Below are positions 8,190 through 15,480 of a stretch of 64,000 bases of DNA, one piece after another (positions within the stretch are counted from its first letter, which is position 1; every line of letters starts with the position of its first letter). The position numbers were made by a program, and so were the translations under genes. The notes under the pieces were generated by a model. The model ran no database searches, had not been told where the DNA came from, and was given only the letters and a program-made list of their open reading frames with translations. This stretch comes from Pirellulales bacterium (GTDB taxonomy: Bacteria > Planctomycetota > Planctomycetia > Pirellulales > JAICIG01): the NCBI GenBank assembly GCA_035533075.1, contig DATLUO010000039.1, positions 1 through 64,000 of the forward strand, written 5' to 3'.

Positions 8190-8465
8190 ATGAAATACGT
8201 CATCGAGATTCCCGGCGAGATCGAGCAGGCCCTGGAAAAGCGGGCGTCCGACACGGGCAGTGATGTGCCGCACCTGATCGAAATGGCTGTCGTCTCGTTC
8301 GTCCGCAACGAACTGCGCGCTTCGCCAGCCGGCCGCCGGCCTGATCCACCACTCGAAACGCTCGAATTCGTTCCGCCCTGTGACCTGCCTCGGACCGCCC
8401 CGCGCTTCGTTCCCATCCAGCAAACTTCGCACCGGACCCCCGACCCGACCGCGGACATGGCATGA
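8190..8465 (+). CDS. Small ribbon-helix-helix-like protein
   Basis: The 91-residue protein begins MKYVIEIPGEIEQALEKRA, a beta strand followed by helices as in CopG/Arc-type ribbon-helix-helix DNA-binding proteins and many antitoxins. The tail after residue 45 is proline-rich and probably disordered. Its stop codon overlaps the start of the next gene (ATGA at 8462-8465), so the two are very likely co-translated. An upstream in-frame ATG at 8136 would add 18 residues without a better ribosome site. It could be an antitoxin or a regulator of its partner; the RHH reading is from pattern only. Confidence 0.6.
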   Translation: MKYVIEIPGEIEQALEKRASDTGSDVPHLIEMAVVSFVRNELRASPAGRRPDPPLETLEFVPPCDLPRTAPRFVPIQQTSHRTPDPTADMA

Positions 8466-8968
8466 TCTACGAGGCTCGTCCACGCGAAGCGCCGCTTGGC
8501 CAAGGCGACATTCTCGAAGTGTGTCCGCTGGTGTATTGGACCGCCGAGAGGGATCAAGGCGGCGAACTGCAATTACGCAGCGCATCATCCAATGAACGCG
8601 TGATCGTGCTCACGCAGGCGTGTGACCTGGCGAACTCCAAAACCTCTAAGGTGCAGATCGCCGTCGTTCATGCCACCGTCAGGCTCGTGCGCGAAGGCAT
8701 TCTCAAAGCGCAGACGATCCGCGATCAGGTGCGGCGGCACCTCGTATTTGGGTGGTACTTTCTGCCAGCCGCGGAGCGTAACCCAGAATCGATCGTCGAC
8801 CTGCACGACATCCATACTGTTCCGCGCGAGCTTCTCGAAGAACAAATCCGACAGGGTCACCGAAACTCGGCGATTTCGACACCGTTCCGCGAACATCTCG
8901 CCCAGCATTTGGCGACGACGTACTCTCGCATTGCCCTGCCCGAACCCTACGAAACGCTACCGGAATAG
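8462..8968 (+). CDS. Conserved protein of unknown function, coupled to the RHH-like gene
   Basis: The 168-residue protein, MIYEARPREAPLGQGDILEVC at its start, has the motif VIVLTQACDLANSKTSKVQIA near residue 48 and ends LATTYSRIALPEPYETLPE. I recall planctomycete hypothetical proteins with the same frame (L-T-Q-x-C-D-L-A-N, then a C-terminal SRIGLPEPY). This suggests a conserved family, but I know no function. No signal peptide or membrane segment is seen. It overlaps the upstream gene by 4 nt (ATGA), a layout typical of toxin-antitoxin or regulator-effector pairs. The Cys-Asp pair in the motif could be catalytic or metal-binding; this is speculation. Confidence 0.7.
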   Translation: MIYEARPREAPLGQGDILEVCPLVYWTAERDQGGELQLRSASSNERVIVLTQACDLANSKTSKVQIAVVHATVRLVREGILKAQTIRDQVRRHLVFGWYFLPAAERNPESIVDLHDIHTVPRELLEEQIRQGHRNSAISTPFREHLAQHLATTYSRIALPEPYETLPE

Positions 8969-9013
8969 ATCGCAGCTGGCGGGACTCCTTCCAGGCGCGC
9001 CGAAAATCGCTCG

Positions 9014-10582
9014 TCACAAGCACCCGCGCAACAGCTTGCGGCCCTTGACGATCAAATAGGCTTCTTCCGGCCCGAGCGCGCGTGCCGCGCCGGTGCTGGA
9101 AAACCACTCGACCTTAAGGCCATCGTCCACCAGTATGCCCGGCTGACCTTGCCGCCGTGCCGTGGCCACGTAATGAATCTGGCCGAAGAAGGCGCCCGCC
9201 TTGACGAGCCGCGGATCGTCGTAGTCCATGCCGACAAGCTCGCCGCGGCGGCGCTGCCAGGCAGCCAAATCCGCGGCGGTCAAGGCGTCGGCCGCCTGTT
9301 CGCGAATCTCGTCGTGCTCGGTGATCCAGCCCGCATAGGCGGCGTAGATGTCTTGCGGCGGCAGGTCGCCCAGGTCGGCCCGAAAAGCGTGGACCACCGG
9401 ACCCGCGATGCCGATGCCCTGCAGCGTCCGCTCCGCCAGGCGATACTCGTAGCGGAAGAGGTAGCAATCGACTTCGTGTTCATAGCCCGGCCAGTGTTGA
9501 CGGCAGGCGTCGACCAGCTCCATGCGTTGCGGCGGAGCGCCGAAATAGGTGGGCAGTGCCAGCCTCACGGCCAGCTCGGCCTCGGCCCGTGCTTCGGGCG
9601 AGCGGTATTGCTGCGGCACCTGCTCGAGCTGCTCGATCTCTTCCAGCGTCGCCAGTGCCCGCAACCGCACCACCGGCTCGGCCGCCATATCGACCAGCAC
9701 CTCGGTGCCGCGCTCGTCGCCCAGCCTGGCCAACGCCGACGCCGCCTCGGTCCGCACCCGCCGGTGCGAGAGCTCGAGCGTCTGGTGCAACTTGCCGGCC
9801 ACACGCGGATCGCCGATCATCGCCAAGGCGTTCATAAGCGCCACGACCAGCCCCGTGCTGTCGCTGACGATCTGATTCAACTCGGCGGGCGAACGGGCAA
9901 ACTCGTCGGGCCGCTCTTCCAGCCGCGCCAGCCGATTGACCATGCCGCCCAAAAGCCCGCTCAGACGCTCAACCCGGCCGGCCGCCGGGTGCCGGCTTAC
10001 GCGGCCGCAGCGCGTCAGGTAATTGGCCAGATCGAGCACCACGGTGGCCAGCATCGGGCCGTGCATGGCGTCGAGCAGACGCGGAAAGAGCGCGTCGGCC
10101 GGATAGGTTTTGTGCTGGAACAACGGCACGAAGGCCAGCAAGACGTCGTTCGTCTCCGACGGCGGGTCGCTGACAACCAGCCCGGCGAACGTCGCCAGCG
10201 CGGGCCGCTGTCCGCTGCCGGCAAGCAGTCGCAAAAGCTGCGGCCTGGCGCGGCTGTCGGCGCCCAAATAGCGGTAAATCTCGGCGGCGCACTTCACGGC
10301 GACCGCGTCGAGCGACTCCGACAGCGCTTTGGCCGGCAAGCCACACCACAGCTTTTCGAGAACGGGCGACCAGAAGCGGTCGGCCGCGAGCGGTTCTGAG
10401 AGCGTGGTCGCCAGGTCATCTCGTCTGGTCAGATCGGCGAGCAAACCGAGCGTCGCCGGCAGATCGGCCGCACTGACGCGCGCAGCGGCCAGCGAGTCGC
10501 AGTAAGCCGACCATCGAGCATCGCTCTGGCTGGCGGCCGCGAACACGTCTGGCAGCAGCAAATCGGGCAGAGAATCAGACAT
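9014..10582 (-). CDS. HEAT-repeat protein of unknown function
   Basis: The 522-residue protein lacks a signal peptide and is almost entirely helical. The middle shows HEAT-like repeats, clearest at LMNALAMIGDPRVAGKLHQTL, VRTEAASALARLGDERGTEVL and VRLRALATLEEIEQ. The C-terminal 100 residues form a separate part with the conserved-looking block HYVATARRQGQPG...KVEWFSSTGAARALGPEEA. That block is duplicated as a relic at 7921-8022. HEAT arrays usually mediate protein-protein contacts, and no enzyme motif is visible. The gene is convergent with the RHH/unknown pair; its stop lies 45 nt from theirs. Confidence 0.75.
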   Translation of the reverse strand: MSDSLPDLLLPDVFAAASQSDARWSAYCDSLAAARVSAADLPATLGLLADLTRRDDLATTLSEPLAADRFWSPVLEKLWCGLPAKALSESLDAVAVKCAAEIYRYLGADSRARPQLLRLLAGSGQRPALATFAGLVVSDPPSETNDVLLAFVPLFQHKTYPADALFPRLLDAMHGPMLATVVLDLANYLTRCGRVSRHPAAGRVERLSGLLGGMVNRLARLEERPDEFARSPAELNQIVSDSTGLVVALMNALAMIGDPRVAGKLHQTLELSHRRVRTEAASALARLGDERGTEVLVDMAAEPVVRLRALATLEEIEQLEQVPQQYRSPEARAEAELAVRLALPTYFGAPPQRMELVDACRQHWPGYEHEVDCYLFRYEYRLAERTLQGIGIAGPVVHAFRADLGDLPPQDIYAAYAGWITEHDEIREQAADALTAADLAAWQRRRGELVGMDYDDPRLVKAGAFFGQIHYVATARRQGQPGILVDDGLKVEWFSSTGAARALGPEEAYLIVKGRKLLRGCL

Positions 10583-10644
10583 AGGGTGCCGGTAACTCGG
10601 TTATACCGGGCGACCGGGCAAAGAGCGAGCGGCGGCGGCAGACC

Positions 10645-11208
10645 TCACGCCGCGGTACGGCGCGGAGTGCCGGCGTTCGCCTGTTGCCGGATTTTATCGT
10701 GCTCCAACAGCATGAATCGCACGGTCGCCGGACCCTCGCCAGGCTGCCCGACATAGACCAAGGTCGCGGCATGCATCAGCCGCGGAAAGTAGAACCAGGC
10801 CCTTTCCAGCGATTCGCCGGCCTGGTCGGCCGAAACGACGATCAAGTCGCACTCGCCGATGCTGTTGGCCGCGCGGGAGAGCGCAGCGAACGGATCGCCC
10901 GGAACGAGGCGGATGCGTACGCCCGTCGGCTGGAGCATGCAGTGGGCGTGTTTCAGCGAAAGCCGGGCGCTGTCGCTTCGCGGAGAGCTTTCAAACAGGT
11001 CGATGCCGGTATAGCAGAGATTCCCGACGCCGCGCGTGCGCCGGACCAGGTCGAGCATTCGCCGTGTACGCAGGCCATCATGCATGCCCAACTCCAAGAT
11101 CCGTTTCACGGGAGCTTTGCGAATCGCCCGGTAGATGACCCTGTCGGCCGAGGGACGGGAAAAATAGGCGAGATGTAGGGCTCGGCAGGAATCGAGCAAC
11201 TTTCCCAT
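10645..11208 (-). CDS. Putative SAM-dependent methyltransferase-fold protein
   Basis: The 187-residue protein has a Rossmann-like motif I, RILELGMHDGLRTRRML (residues ~35-51). An acidic strand end follows (CYTGIDLFES), then IRLVPGDPFAAL and CDLIVVSADQ at the expected places for motifs II-IV of class I methyltransferases. The glycine pattern is degenerate (GMHDG instead of GxGxG) and the C-terminal half is short, so it may bind SAM weakly or not at all. It sits alone between tsaD and the HEAT gene on the same strand. Substrate unknown. Confidence 0.6.
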   Translation of the reverse strand: MGKLLDSCRALHLAYFSRPSADRVIYRAIRKAPVKRILELGMHDGLRTRRMLDLVRRTRGVGNLCYTGIDLFESSPRSDSARLSLKHAHCMLQPTGVRIRLVPGDPFAALSRAANSIGECDLIVVSADQAGESLERAWFYFPRLMHAATLVYVGQPGEGPATVRFMLLEHDKIRQQANAGTPRRTAA

Positions 11209-11300
11209 GGCGTGCTCTCAGGTAGGAATCGTCCCTCACGGGCTCTGTATGTAGGGAGCGCCCCTCACTTGTTATAAGTCGGCAAAGCGAGCCAGCGGAT

Positions 11301-12320
11301 TTAACGACTTCTGAGCAGGCCGGGCTGAGCGTCCAGCTCCAGCGGTTCCAGCAGGCCCGCCTTGAGACGTTCGATGGCAATGGCCCCCATCACGGCGTTG
11401 TCGGTGCATAGCTCAGGCGGAGCCAAGTAGATTCGCAGGCCGTTTTCGGCGGCCGCTTGATCGAGTCGCTGACGCAGCAGGCGGTTTGCCGCCACGCCGC
11501 CGCCTACGCACAGCGTCGTCCAACCAGTGTGCCGCAGGGCGTCGAGCGATTTGCCGACCAGCACATCGACCACCGCCTCTTGAAAGCTGGCGGCCAGATC
11601 GGCGGCCGTTTGCTCGTCGGGCGGCGTCACTTCGGCCCCCTGATCGGCGATCTTATACCGCACCGCTGTCTTCAGCCCGCTGAAGCTGAAAGCCAGCCTC
11701 GCCGGCTCGTGCAAAAAGGTCCGCGGCAAAGTGTAGGCCCGCGGATTGCCGCGTTCGGCCGCCCGCTGAATGGCGGGTCCGCCGGGATAGCCCAGCCCCA
11801 GCATGGCGGCCACCTTGTCGAACGCTTCGCCGGCCGCGTCGTCGATCGTGCCGCCCAGCATTTCGAACTCCAGCGGGCCACCGCAACGGAACAGGTTCGT
11901 GTGCCCGCCGCTGACCACCAGCCCCACGCAAGGAAAAACGCCCTCGCCATAAGCCAGCCGGCAAGCATAGATGTGGGCCTGCACGTGGTTGACGGCGATC
12001 AACGGGATGTCGAGCGCGACGGCCAACGCTTTGGCAGCCGACACGCCCACCAATAGTGAGCCGGCCAGGCCGGGAGTGTTGGCGACGGCCACGGCGCCGA
12101 TATCGGCCAGCGTGACCTGAGCGCGTTTGAGGGCTTCGTCGATCACGGGCAAAATCCGCTCGACATGTGCCCGCGACGCGATTTCGGGCACGACGCCGTG
12201 AAACCGCTCGTGCAGCGCGTCTTGCGATGCCACGGCCGAGCCGAGCACGTCAAGCCGATCGCTGACGACGGCGGCCGCTGTTTCATCACAGGTGGTTTCG
12301 ATGGTCAGAACGAGCGTCAT
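11301..12320 (-). CDS. tsaD: tRNA N6-adenosine threonylcarbamoyltransferase TsaD
   Basis: Transfers the threonylcarbamoyl group to A37 of ANN-decoding tRNAs, together with TsaB and TsaE. The 339-residue protein has the ASKHA nucleotide-binding start VLTIETTCDETAAAVV. The metal-binding histidines are in VPEIASRAHVERI and VNHVQAHIYA. The family signature blocks LVVSGGHTNLF, LGGTIDDAAGEAFDKVA and LAFSFSGLKTAV are present, as is the C-terminal CVGGGVAANRLLRQRL. Length is normal. Its start codon overlaps the stop of the preceding gene (ATGA at 12317-12320), indicating translational coupling to the zinc-finger-like gene. Confidence 0.97.
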   Translation of the reverse strand: MTLVLTIETTCDETAAAVVSDRLDVLGSAVASQDALHERFHGVVPEIASRAHVERILPVIDEALKRAQVTLADIGAVAVANTPGLAGSLLVGVSAAKALAVALDIPLIAVNHVQAHIYACRLAYGEGVFPCVGLVVSGGHTNLFRCGGPLEFEMLGGTIDDAAGEAFDKVAAMLGLGYPGGPAIQRAAERGNPRAYTLPRTFLHEPARLAFSFSGLKTAVRYKIADQGAEVTPPDEQTAADLAASFQEAVVDVLVGKSLDALRHTGWTTLCVGGGVAANRLLRQRLDQAAAENGLRIYLAPPELCTDNAVMGAIAIERLKAGLLEPLELDAQPGLLRSR

Positions 12321-12724
12321 TCGCGGCGCAGATATCCGGCGCTCGATTCAAAGTACTTGCGGCGCCGGCGATGTCCGGCCTCAGCGGCTTCGGCCTGTTG
12401 CCGCTTGAGGTCGTCGTGGTTGGCCTGGCAATAACGGCAACCCGCTTCTTCCAGGTGAAACGCGATATAGGCCGTGTGGTCTTTGGCCAGCACTCCCAAC
12501 AGAAAACTGCCCAGTTCGTTGCGCGTGGGGCACGTCAGCCGGTGGCGTCGCCAGATGTCGCCCAACGAATGCGTGCCGCCGTCGCGTCGGGCGTGGATCG
12601 CTGCCAACCGCCGCGCCAACTCGGTGTCTTGGCGCGCGGCCGCTTCGATGCGCGCCATCTGGTCGCTGGGCAAAGCCTCGTCGAGGTACGATTCCAGCTC
12701 GATGTCGGTAAATGAGGGCGTCAT
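12317..12724 (-). CDS. Zinc-finger-like (anti-sigma type) conserved protein, coupled to tsaD
   Basis: The 135-residue protein begins with an acidic helix (FTDIELESYLDEALPSDQ), as in anti-sigma zinc-finger (ZAS) proteins. It then has the pattern RLTCPTRNELGSFLLGVL followed by FHLEEAGCRYCQAN. The spaced His and CxxC resemble the His-Cys-Cys zinc site of ZAS domains, with an extra Cys upstream. The tail is basic (GHRRRRKYFESS). It has no membrane segment, so it would be a soluble regulator. Co-translation with tsaD through a 4-nt overlap is clear. Whether it controls a sigma factor or only shares the fold is unknown. Confidence 0.75.
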   Translation of the reverse strand: MTPSFTDIELESYLDEALPSDQMARIEAAARQDTELARRLAAIHARRDGGTHSLGDIWRRHRLTCPTRNELGSFLLGVLAKDHTAYIAFHLEEAGCRYCQANHDDLKRQQAEAAEAGHRRRRKYFESSAGYLRRE

Positions 12725-12818
12725 AATGCGAACTCGTTTGCTTCAGATGTGCCTCAATAAGGGTCTGTCCGGTTGTTCAACGATCTGCTTGCTGGGTTGT
12801 TTCAGCCAGCCCTAGATG

Positions 12819-13241
12819 TCATATTTTAACGTGACCATCACCCACGTCTTTATAGTTCGGATCATTGGCCGGCTCAAAGTTCGGCGGAAGCTGATCGTTG
12901 CGACGAACCATCTTGCCGATGTATGTGAAGAGGTTCCCGCTGAGTGTATAAACGCCTTGTTTCCAGTTGTCGGGCAGAACCGGCTCTTGCCCGGTTGCAG
13001 GCTCTACCACGGCCGCCGTCGAGTTCGGCAACTTTCGCAACTTGCAGGAAGTACCGGGAACGGTCACCCCATCGCCTTGAAACGCCGCTATCAGCGCTTG
13101 TTGCTGCTGAGTGCTCAGGCCCAGGTTCTCGAACCCGAGGTCAACATCGCCACGAAGAAACGCGAACTCTGGTGGCGTCTGCTTAAATTCCGCCCAATCG
13201 GCCATTTCCGTCAATCGAAAAGATTCGGCGAACCCACGCAT
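12819..13241 (-). CDS. Hypothetical protein, paralogue of the upstream gene
   Basis: The 140-residue protein starts MRGFAESFRLTEMADWAEF; the ATG at 13241 lies 2 nt after the stop of the upstream gene. It shares a core with that neighbour: FLRGDVDLGFENLGLS, FQGDGVTVPGTSCKLRK, and VEPATGQEPVLPDNWKQGV align with corresponding blocks there. No signal peptide, membrane segment or known motif is visible. The sharing of V-P-G-T-x-x-K-L-R and V-E-P-A suggests a small domain with a conserved binding face. The pair lies downstream of, and overlaps, a sigma factor gene, so it may belong to that regulon. Function unknown. Confidence 0.65.
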   Translation of the reverse strand: MRGFAESFRLTEMADWAEFKQTPPEFAFLRGDVDLGFENLGLSTQQQQALIAAFQGDGVTVPGTSCKLRKLPNSTAAVVEPATGQEPVLPDNWKQGVYTLSGNLFTYIGKMVRRNDQLPPNFEPANDPNYKDVGDGHVKI

Positions 13242-13243
13242 TC

Positions 13244-13723
13244 CTAGCCCTCTTTCAATATGTATCCGTCTGGCTCTTCCTTGTACTGCGACAAATCCAC
13301 GTCCACAGCGGCAACTTTCTTTCCAAGCCATTTGTCGGAACGGACGGTCTGCCGCCAACTTCCGGGCAGCGTAACTTCACCGCCCTTAGCCGGTTCGACG
13401 AACGTAAACATAGACATCACAGAATGGCGAAGTTTGTACAGTGTGCCGGGAACAGCCACTCCTTCACCAGCGAATGCTCTGTAGATTCTGTCTATTTCGC
13501 CTTGCGGCAGCCCCAGTTTATCGAATCCGAGATTGCACAGGTGTCCGCCAAGGAATCGCAGTTCCTTCGGTAGGTCGTCGGAGACCGGAGCGCTGGGCGG
13601 TTTCTTGGACGGATCTTTGATGCGCACAGCCGTTGTCGAAGATCCCCGCAGCAGTAATTGCCTGGTATTTTCCGGAAACTGCTGCAAGCTTGACAGGTAA
13701 TTACGGTCCAAAAAATCAGTCAT
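13244..13723 (-). CDS. Hypothetical protein, first of two tandem paralogues
   Basis: The 159-residue protein has an N-terminal extension (residues 1-50, including ENTRQLLLRGSSTTAVRI) absent from its paralogue. The shared core follows: LRFLGGHLCNLGFDKLGL, FAGEGVAVPGTLYKLR and FVEPAKGGEVTLPGSWRQTV. Its ATG overlaps the last 8 nt of the sigma factor gene, so translation is probably coupled. The second copy follows after 2 nt. I do not recognise the family. The arrangement (sigma factor, then two related small proteins) suggests accessory or target proteins of that regulator, but this is inference. Confidence 0.7.
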   Translation of the reverse strand: MTDFLDRNYLSSLQQFPENTRQLLLRGSSTTAVRIKDPSKKPPSAPVSDDLPKELRFLGGHLCNLGFDKLGLPQGEIDRIYRAFAGEGVAVPGTLYKLRHSVMSMFTFVEPAKGGEVTLPGSWRQTVRSDKWLGKKVAAVDVDLSQYKEEPDGYILKEG

Positions 13724-14378
13724 CTAGGTCATTCCTCGCTTCGTACAACTCAGGAAAGACATCCTCCGGCAGATCCTGCTGCCGTACGGCCGCCCGCAGC
13801 TTGGCCAGGAAGTCGAACTTGTAATTGGCCACCGTCTGCTCGGAGATTCCCAGCTTCGCCGCCGCGTCTTTGTTGGCGACGCCGCGCACGAAGAGCAGCT
13901 CGGTACACTCGATCTTCTCCCAATCGCCGCGCGTCCGCCAATGCGCCAGCAACTGAGTCATGGCCTGCACCAGCGCCGCTTCTTCCAAGTGCCGCCGTTC
14001 GCCGCTGCGCACCAGGCTGCTGGCGGCGCGCTGCGAGCCGGGCACGTCCCATTCTTGCTCGCCGCTGGGGCCGCCGCCGATCAGCGGCAAGGCGGGCCGC
14101 CGACCTTGCCGCCGCAAATGATCGGTCAGTTTGTGGGCCGCGATCGAAAACAGATAGCTCTCCAGCGGCCGGTGGGTATCGTAGTTCGGCAGACTCGTCA
14201 GAAAACCGATGAACGTCTCTTGCACCACGTCTTCGCTCGTGCTGCGGTCGCGGAGCCGCGTTTCGACGAACGCCAGCAGCCGGCCTTCGAAACGGCCGAT
14301 CAACTCATCCCAGGCGTCGTTTTCGCCGGCGCGGATGCGGTCGATCAGAAGTGTGTCGGACTGGCTGACAGGGGGCAT
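13716..14378 (-). CDS. ECF-like sigma-70 family factor
   Basis: The 220-residue protein has region 2 (WDELIGRFEGRLLAFVETRL, then STSEDVVQETFIGFLTSLP and the ESYLFSIAAHKLTDHLRRQ helix). A region 4 helix-turn-helix follows near residues 165-205 (CTELLFVRGVANKDAAAKLG, ISEQTVANYKFDFLAKL). The use of TVANYKFDFLAKLR instead of the usual TVKSRL is typical of a planctomycete ECF subgroup. The ATG at 14378 was chosen because the longer frame upstream runs through a palindromic repeat. The last 8 nt overlap the start of the first tandem paralogue. It follows the kinase/membrane genes on the same strand with a 133-nt gap containing the repeat. Confidence 0.85.
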   Translation of the reverse strand: MPPVSQSDTLLIDRIRAGENDAWDELIGRFEGRLLAFVETRLRDRSTSEDVVQETFIGFLTSLPNYDTHRPLESYLFSIAAHKLTDHLRRQGRRPALPLIGGGPSGEQEWDVPGSQRAASSLVRSGERRHLEEAALVQAMTQLLAHWRTRGDWEKIECTELLFVRGVANKDAAAKLGISEQTVANYKFDFLAKLRAAVRQQDLPEDVFPELYEARNDLDD

Positions 14379-14445
14379 GGAGCGTCTCGTGCCAAAGGTT
14401 GGCAGCGGTCCGCCGGTAGGTCCGAGAAGCTCTTCGAAAACTCCC

Positions 14446-14505
14446 CGTAGGGCGGCCTTCCTAGGCCGTCGCTCGATCCAGACGGCCTGGGAAGGCCGCC
14501 CCACG
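14446..14505. repeat. Palindromic repeat (GGCGGCCTTCCTAGGCCGTC family)
   Basis: Arms 14446-14470 and 14481-14505 are near-perfect inverted copies around a 10-nt loop. The same core occurs at 4181-4237 and 27944-28004, and as a half copy within the AAA ATPase gene near 53090. It sits between the membrane protein and sigma factor genes and could act as an attenuator or RNA stabiliser. Confidence 0.85.
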
Positions 14506-14511
14506 GCGACT

Positions 14512-15480
14512 TTACGACCATCCCCCGCCACGGAGTACTCTCACGACCAACAGGCCGGCGACCGCTGCTAAGGCCAGTATCGCCGCTGTGGCGGTCAGCC
14601 GCAAGCGCCCGGTGTAGTAGCCGCGCGTCAGCGTGTCGAGCTTGAGATAAGCAAACAGGATCGTGAGCAGCCCCAGCAGCGCGCCGCCGCCCGCCGCGGT
14701 GTACGCCAACCGCTCCGACACCATGGCTTGCCGATAACTGCCCTCGATGCGTTGCTTGGCATCGCCGTCGAATTCGAGCAGCTCGTGCAGATAAATCATT
14801 TCGTCGATCGTCGTCTGCCGCCGCTCTTCCCATTCGCCGCGCACGATGTGCTCGTCGATGTACGAATCGGACAGCGCGACGTGGGCGGCCTTTTCTTCGC
14901 CGAGCAGACGCGCGGCGTACGCCCGCACGGCCTTGTGCAAGGCTTCGGGCAACTCATTCTCGCACTCGGTGCGCGAGAGGTAGGGACCGACCGTAATTCG
15001 CGTGCGATAAAGGTTGTCCACGCGGCCCGTTTCGGCGTCCATCCAGGCGGGCCGGGGCGAACCGGACGGCGCCGTGCTGGCACCAGCTAGAGGCGGCGTT
15101 GCGGGTTTTGCGATGTCCGTCTGGATCTCGACGGTGCCGCCTTGGGGCACGTTAAGCCGTTCCGGTCGTGATTCGATTTCAATCGGGATTCGCGGGGCCG
15201 GCGCGATCGGAAGCGGCCCGGTCCGCTCCTGAACTGATTGGACTTGTGGAGGCGGCGGAAGAACAGGCCCGGACCGACGGAACGCGTCTTGGTCGCGGAC
15301 GACGAAAATCGTCAATAACAGAGCGACCATCAACAACAGAGCCGCAATGCCAAACGCCACCGGTGCGACGGGCCGAACCCGCCCGCGCGTGCGACAGGCA
15401 CGTCCGCCAAAACCGCCCGCCACGAACAGCACAAAGAACACGACAATGAATGGGAACCAGGCAACCATCATAGGGTTCAT
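14512..15480 (-). CDS. Membrane protein of unknown function, coupled to the kinase gene
   Basis: The 322-residue protein has two hydrophobic segments near the N-terminus (about residues 5-25 and 40-62) and two near the C-terminus (about 262-285 and 295-318). The 200-residue middle is proline-rich at first (VLPPPPQVQSV, APAPRIPIEI), then helical and charged (ALHKAVRAYAARLLGEEKAAH, GEWEERRQTTIDEMIYLHELL). No catalytic motif is recognised. Its ATG overlaps the stop of the kinase gene (ATGA at 15477-15480), so the two are translated together. It may be a kinase partner or substrate in the membrane; this rests on context only. Confidence 0.7.
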   Translation of the reverse strand: MNPMMVAWFPFIVVFFVLFVAGGFGGRACRTRGRVRPVAPVAFGIAALLLMVALLLTIFVVRDQDAFRRSGPVLPPPPQVQSVQERTGPLPIAPAPRIPIEIESRPERLNVPQGGTVEIQTDIAKPATPPLAGASTAPSGSPRPAWMDAETGRVDNLYRTRITVGPYLSRTECENELPEALHKAVRAYAARLLGEEKAAHVALSDSYIDEHIVRGEWEERRQTTIDEMIYLHELLEFDGDAKQRIEGSYRQAMVSERLAYTAAGGGALLGLLTILFAYLKLDTLTRGYYTGRLRLTATAAILALAAVAGLLVVRVLRGGGWS

